A stretch of DNA of 64,000 bases, from contig NC_088300.1 of the NCBI RefSeq assembly GCF_032854445.1, positions 22,735,608 to 22,799,607 of the forward strand, written 5' to 3'. Position numbers and translations under genes: made by a program. This document shows, piece after piece, positions 15,201 through 21,200 of the stretch (position 1 is its first letter; every line of letters begins with the position of its first letter). Under the pieces are notes generated by a model. It was given only the letters and a program-made list of their open reading frames with translations. It searched no databases and was not told where the DNA came from. Source of the DNA: Liolophura sinensis (lineage: Eukaryota > Mollusca > Polyplacophora > Chitonida > Chitonidae).

Positions 15201-18200
15201 AGAAGGTCTGTCAGCAACCTGCGGATGGTCGTGGGTTTCCCCCGGGTTTCCACCCACCATAATGCTGGCTGCCGTTGTGTAAGTGAAATATTCTTGAGTA
15301 CGGCGTAAAACACCAATCAAAAAAAAAAAAAAAAAAATCTAATTTCACCACAAGTGATACGAGTCACTTTGTGCTCTTTGCGAAGCGACACAACAACGTT
15401 CAAAAAGCTTACAGAGTGAGACACAAGTACTTTTGTGGTCAACTTTCTTGGTATGTATGTATGTATGGGTGAGGTTTTACATCGCACTTTTCAGTCATAC
15501 GGCGATGAGGAATCATTAGATGTGCGTATGTATATCCTATGCCTTCTTGTGGCAGAGCAAGTCCACTGAAGCATCACAGTGAAGATACCAGACCTGACAT
15601 CCTACCCAGTCACGTTATACTAACACTTGTTTCTTTGCTCTAACCTCTCATTGCCAAATTAAGCAAGGAAGTAATGAGTACCGTTCTGAAAGTAGTTGGA
15701 ACGACCCAACTGAAGTTTGATCCCAGGCTTCCTTATTTCGAGGTAGATACTCTAACCACTAGGCCACTGAAGCAGGCTAAACTTTCTTGGTAAAAACACT
15801 AGAACAAACCATGGAATGTGTCTACCGAAAGACTGCAATAGTAAAAAGATTTCACTTATGCAATCAAAATATTTTCGAACAATATCAGCTTTCCTTGCTT
15901 AGCACAACTACTTTCATATTAATCAAAAAATCTAGATGCTTGCGACACATAACAGGTTAATGACAGAAAGACTTCTGAATGGGGTACACAAATCCACACC
16001 AATGACCTTCTTAATGCATTCAGCTATACTTCCTTGCTTTAACTGTCTTCCAACATTCACAACAACAACAAAAAAAAAAGAGTCTATACACATAGACTTT
16101 TGAGTGATACTCAAAAATAGTTTAGATTTATATTACTCCACATACTGGTATTCAATAATGGTCATAGCAGTATGTATTTCATTTACTACTATTACTGTCT
16201 TTTTTTTCTCCAAGAGCCATGGTAAAGTTTTTCAATGTTTTCCCACATTGGCAACTTACCCCATTTAGCTTACTGAGAAGGTCAGTGATGTTGTCTGTGG
16301 ATGCCTCCATCGCCTTGGTAACAGTGTACAAGCCAGTGCTGCTATTTGTTCTACCATGCAGCTGTGCGGTGCCTACTGTCTTGTTTGTCTCTCCATCAAA
16401 AGTAACCAGCCTGATTTGATCCAGAGGAAAATCTGGCGTTCCTGAACTGTAAATTTCTATGAATTTCTCTGTCATGTTGGAGAAGAGCTTAAACTCATTA
16501 ATGAGGAGGCCCTTTGGAGCGACACAGCCAATGGGTGTTGACTCAGGTTCCATAGCGATGGCAGCAAATGCAGCTAGATCCATGGCTTCCTTGGAGTAGC
16601 AGCGCCTTATATCCGTATCTTGATTGAAACAAAGATAAAAACAAAATGAGTTACAATACAAAACTTTTAAGTATCCATGGTCTGCCCCCATTCCCATCAA
16701 ACTCTGCTTTGACAAGTAGACAGCATATCAGTCATGTATTGGGGTACTCAAGTATGTTCAAAAGGTAACATTCAAAATTTTAAATACTGAGTAGGTCAAA
16801 AGATATGAACCAACCTAGAGTAACTAACATACCCAGCGTACATGTGACATAATAAAAAAATTGACCCACAACAGCCATAAATATGCCCCTCCTCTAATCA
16901 AGATGGAGGGCATTGCAAGGTAATTTCCGAGATATTACAATGGACATTAAAATACAACTTAACATGAATGGGTCAAGCTGGGTTCTCAAACTTCATATTG
17001 AAGGTCTAGACATTGAATCTGCAAAAGAGTGTTCTGACAAATTATTGAGCAGTTTTTGCACATAAACCAACGACCAATCGGAAAGATATTGATAAATATG
17101 CAAAACTTATGTACAGATCCAAATGGTCTTTGACCATGTATGCTTGATCTAATGTATACTTGAAATAAACTTGGAGCACAAATTTGATCAAACTCAGACA
17201 ACATTTAGAGAAGTTATGACCCTGAATGCAACCACCTACCAGAATAATGGGGATTGTTAAACATGCAAAAAATCCAGCACACTGGTTTGGGAACTTAATC
17301 AGAGGTTCCACAAAGTACAATTACACACAATATTTTAAAATCAGACAGTGTTTGGGGCAGTTTTTGCACACGAACAAGAATTACAAGAAATCAATAAAGA
17401 TGCAAAACCTAAGCATGGGCCCAGCTGGTTTTCAAACTTAATCTGAGGTTTAATACACAAAATGAACCAGCAAAAAATTTTTAGAAAAAAAAAGACCATA
17501 TTTAGAGTAGTTTCTTGCAAAGAAATCAACAACCAATGAAAATCAAAGAATTCATTAAATATGCAAAACTTACCCTAATTCTTGTAAAGTTTGGGACAGA
17601 TATTAGTAGAGAAGAATGTAGAATATTACATCAGCCTTTGGAAAATTAAAGAGATGAGTATGCTGTTCATCAGATGGTCCAACCATTTTAGGAAAAAAAA
17701 ACTCAATATATTCCTGCTAGAATTACATATATAATGGCTAAAATGAGCGCACCAGGTGTCCCAAATTTTAGTAGAAATAGCATATGTATGAACTGGGTTG
17801 ATTCTCGACAATGATCTGAAATAACCTTTATACCCGCACCTAATCAGAATCCAGGTAAATCATTAAATATGCAAGTCTTATGGATGGATCCAGCTGTTTT
17901 TTGTTCATGAAGTCTTGGAAATACCAGGGCTACTACAGGTTGGTATTCACAGATAAAATGGTGACATGCCATTTGAACTTATTTCTCCCCAAGTTAGCAT
18001 GTTAGTGAACTTACTTTTTGGTGTGAGTAGAATCGCAGCGGTCACCCCAGGAAATAAATCCTGCAACAATGCAGATGGAGGCGTTTGGGAGAATGTGAAG
18101 ACAACTGCATCAACAGGCCGATTATTCTGGAAGACAAAAATCATGGATCTCAGCATTTGTTTGTAATGTGCACAGTGAGTATCTTTACATAAAAATTTTC

Positions 18201-21200
18201 CAACAGATTCAACACTCTTGAATCATGTGGTCCCTCATAACACTTGACAAAAATAAAAATGACCAAAATAGCAATGTTGTTTTATTATTTCATCATGGAT
18301 ACTCTTGTTGGCTAGTTAATATATCTGCATTAATAAAATTTATTTATTCATTGATTGGATTTATGTTTAAAGCAATCCTAAAGAATACAAAGGCAGTCAA
18401 CTTTACGTAATGGGTGGAAGAGACCTGAGTGCTGAGGGCAAATCACTAACAAACTCCCCCTCGTGACAGAGAGACAAACACACTACATAAATGGTGGAAC
18501 ACATGGGGTATTCCACAAGTGTTAGACTGCTTAAACTGCCACACAAGCATTGCCAATCATTCACCAAGGTCCCTACCAACAGTGACAGTGAGAGAATGTC
18601 CAAGGCCAGGTTTGAACTTCCACCTTATGTGACCTATCATTTATTTATTTATTTATTTGATTGGTGTTTTACGCCGTACTCAAGAATATTTCACTTATAC
18701 GATGGCGGCCAGCTGGCAGACCTTCCCACGTACGTAGAGGAAGCCAGCATGCACTGGACTTGAACTCACAGCGACTGCATTGGTGAGAGACATCTGGGTC
18801 ATTATGTTGCACGAGCGCGCTAACCAACTGAGCCACGGAGGCCCCTGTGACCTATTAGATAAAAGCACCAACATCATGGACAGACAGAAAGATAGATGGA
18901 CAGATCCCACAAATAACCATCACTTTTTGATAAAGCTTGCAAAATGAACACGATGCCGATCTCCGAATTACAGTGAAACTTACCGAGGGTGATGTTAACT
19001 TGTCATAGAGAGCAACAGCAAAGGTCAAATTATCAGTGACAGTCAGGTTTACAGCTGTACCTAGACTGATGACTGGGTAGCCAAGACTGTCTGTCAGTTC
19101 ATCTGCCAAAGGAATCTGTTTAATTCTGAAAGGTATAATAAAAAATTCACTCGTACAAAATAAAAATATATATGTATGCTTGTGGTCAAAGCCCAAGAGA
19201 ATATCTAACCAAATCTATACAGCACACTTGGATATACAATGTGATCCCAGAATATCTAACCAAATCTATACAGCACACTTGGATATACAATGTGATCCCA
19301 GAATATCTAACCAAATCTATACAGCACACTTGGATATACAATGTGATCCCAGAATATCTAACGAAATCTATACAGCACACTTGGATATACAATGTGATCC
19401 CAGAATATCTAACCAAATCTATACAGCACACTTGGATATACAATGTGATCCCAGAATATCTAACCAAATCTATACAGCACACTTGGATATACAATGTGAT
19501 CCCAGAATATCTAACCAAATCTATACAGCACACTTGGATATACAATGTGATCCCAGAATATCTAACCAAATCTATACAGCACATTTGGATATACAATGTG
19601 ATCCCAGAATATCTAACCAAATCTATACAGCACACTTGGATATACAATGGGATCCCAGAATATCTAACCAAATCTATACAGCACACTTGGATATACAATG
19701 TGATCCCAGAATATCTAACCAAATCTATACAGCACACTTGGATATACAATGTGATCCCAGAATATCTAACCAAATCTATACAGCACACTTGGATATACAA
19801 TGTGATCCCAGATCTATATGTTGTAAATCTTCAACCTTTTAAATGACTAGCACTTTTTTTTCAGTAGAATGTGTGCATACAAATTATTATGAAAACTATG
19901 CTAAAAATAATTTGTTTATGTCAATAAGGATGCAAGCTTCATAAAACGGTGCAAATTATTTCTCTACACTCATAGTTCTCACAATGTTTCAAAATATTGG
20001 TCACAGAGGCGGCTGGAAAGGCTGGAGAATTATGATAGGTACATGAGTATATGTTCAACCAAAACATTTGTTTCTGGGGTAAATTATAACAGCTACTAAA
20101 TATGTAACTGATCATACTTCTCAGGGCCTCACATAAAAGATAATGGAAGATTAAGAAATAAACCTTGCACACTCGAGCTCAAACTCAGCTATGACTATAT
20201 ATATTTCACTATAATTACATTAATTCATTTTTGTTCACATTAATTCTTATCACTTTTATCACTGATTTCCAACTTTCAGCCAAACTGTATCACACAGTGC
20301 CTTCTCAAACGTCTGACAGAATATCTGAATTTGTGGCTGGTTAACATTGTGAACTCAGCTTCTTTTGCTTATTTATTTATTTACTAATTTAACTGTTGAT
20401 TCATATCATATTCAAGAATTCATGGACATTACTTTCCATCCACAATATAAATCTGATTAATGAAAGGTAAAATTCCCAGAGATTTCTGAAACTGTGTTTT
20501 ACATCTTGACAACAGATCACTGCACTTCTGTCTCTTACATGTCCTGGCTTGTAGCATTAGACCTCCAGACTTCAACTGTCAAGTTCTCCATGCTTGCATT
20601 TTTTTTCTTATGAACGTCTTGAATACGTACAGAGACCAATCCAGTATTACCACCCGTAGAGTTGATATGAACATTACTAATGATAATCTGAAAGGTAATA
20701 CAAAAAGTGGTAATTACGTTTTGACCATGATTTGAAATACTTTACTGGAATAACTGCTTGAAATTACAAAGCTTTACAACACACAGAATAAAATCACCAT
20801 GCTTGGAAAACGGCCAACTTGGAAAAAACTATTCAAACAATATGCACGAACTGTAATTCTTTAACCTTTTCTCATGTTTGCAAGGTGCTTTTTAAAGCAT
20901 ATTTCGAAGGTATTATTTAGTTTAGACTGACAAAATTAAACTTTTTGCTAAGCCCTGAATATGGTCAACCCAACAAATGTAGTTTTGTCTCCAAACTCTG
21001 CATAAATTGCACTGTAAGTAGTTCTTTCATACGCGAAAGGGCGAGGAATTAGGGCAAGTGCACATTACATGAATGCAAGATGTATGTCCAGAGGTAAATA
21101 CATACATGTACATAACTGTAGAACAAAAGTCACCAGGGCCAGATGTTTAAAAGTGTATTAGCTAATACTTGCATTATGTTATATTTTATATTTACATTTT

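Noticed and set aside
19172-19846. Open frames of 200-224 codons on both strands
   Set aside because: Produced by a 51-bp tandem unit whose length is a multiple of three; intronic, no start context or domain.
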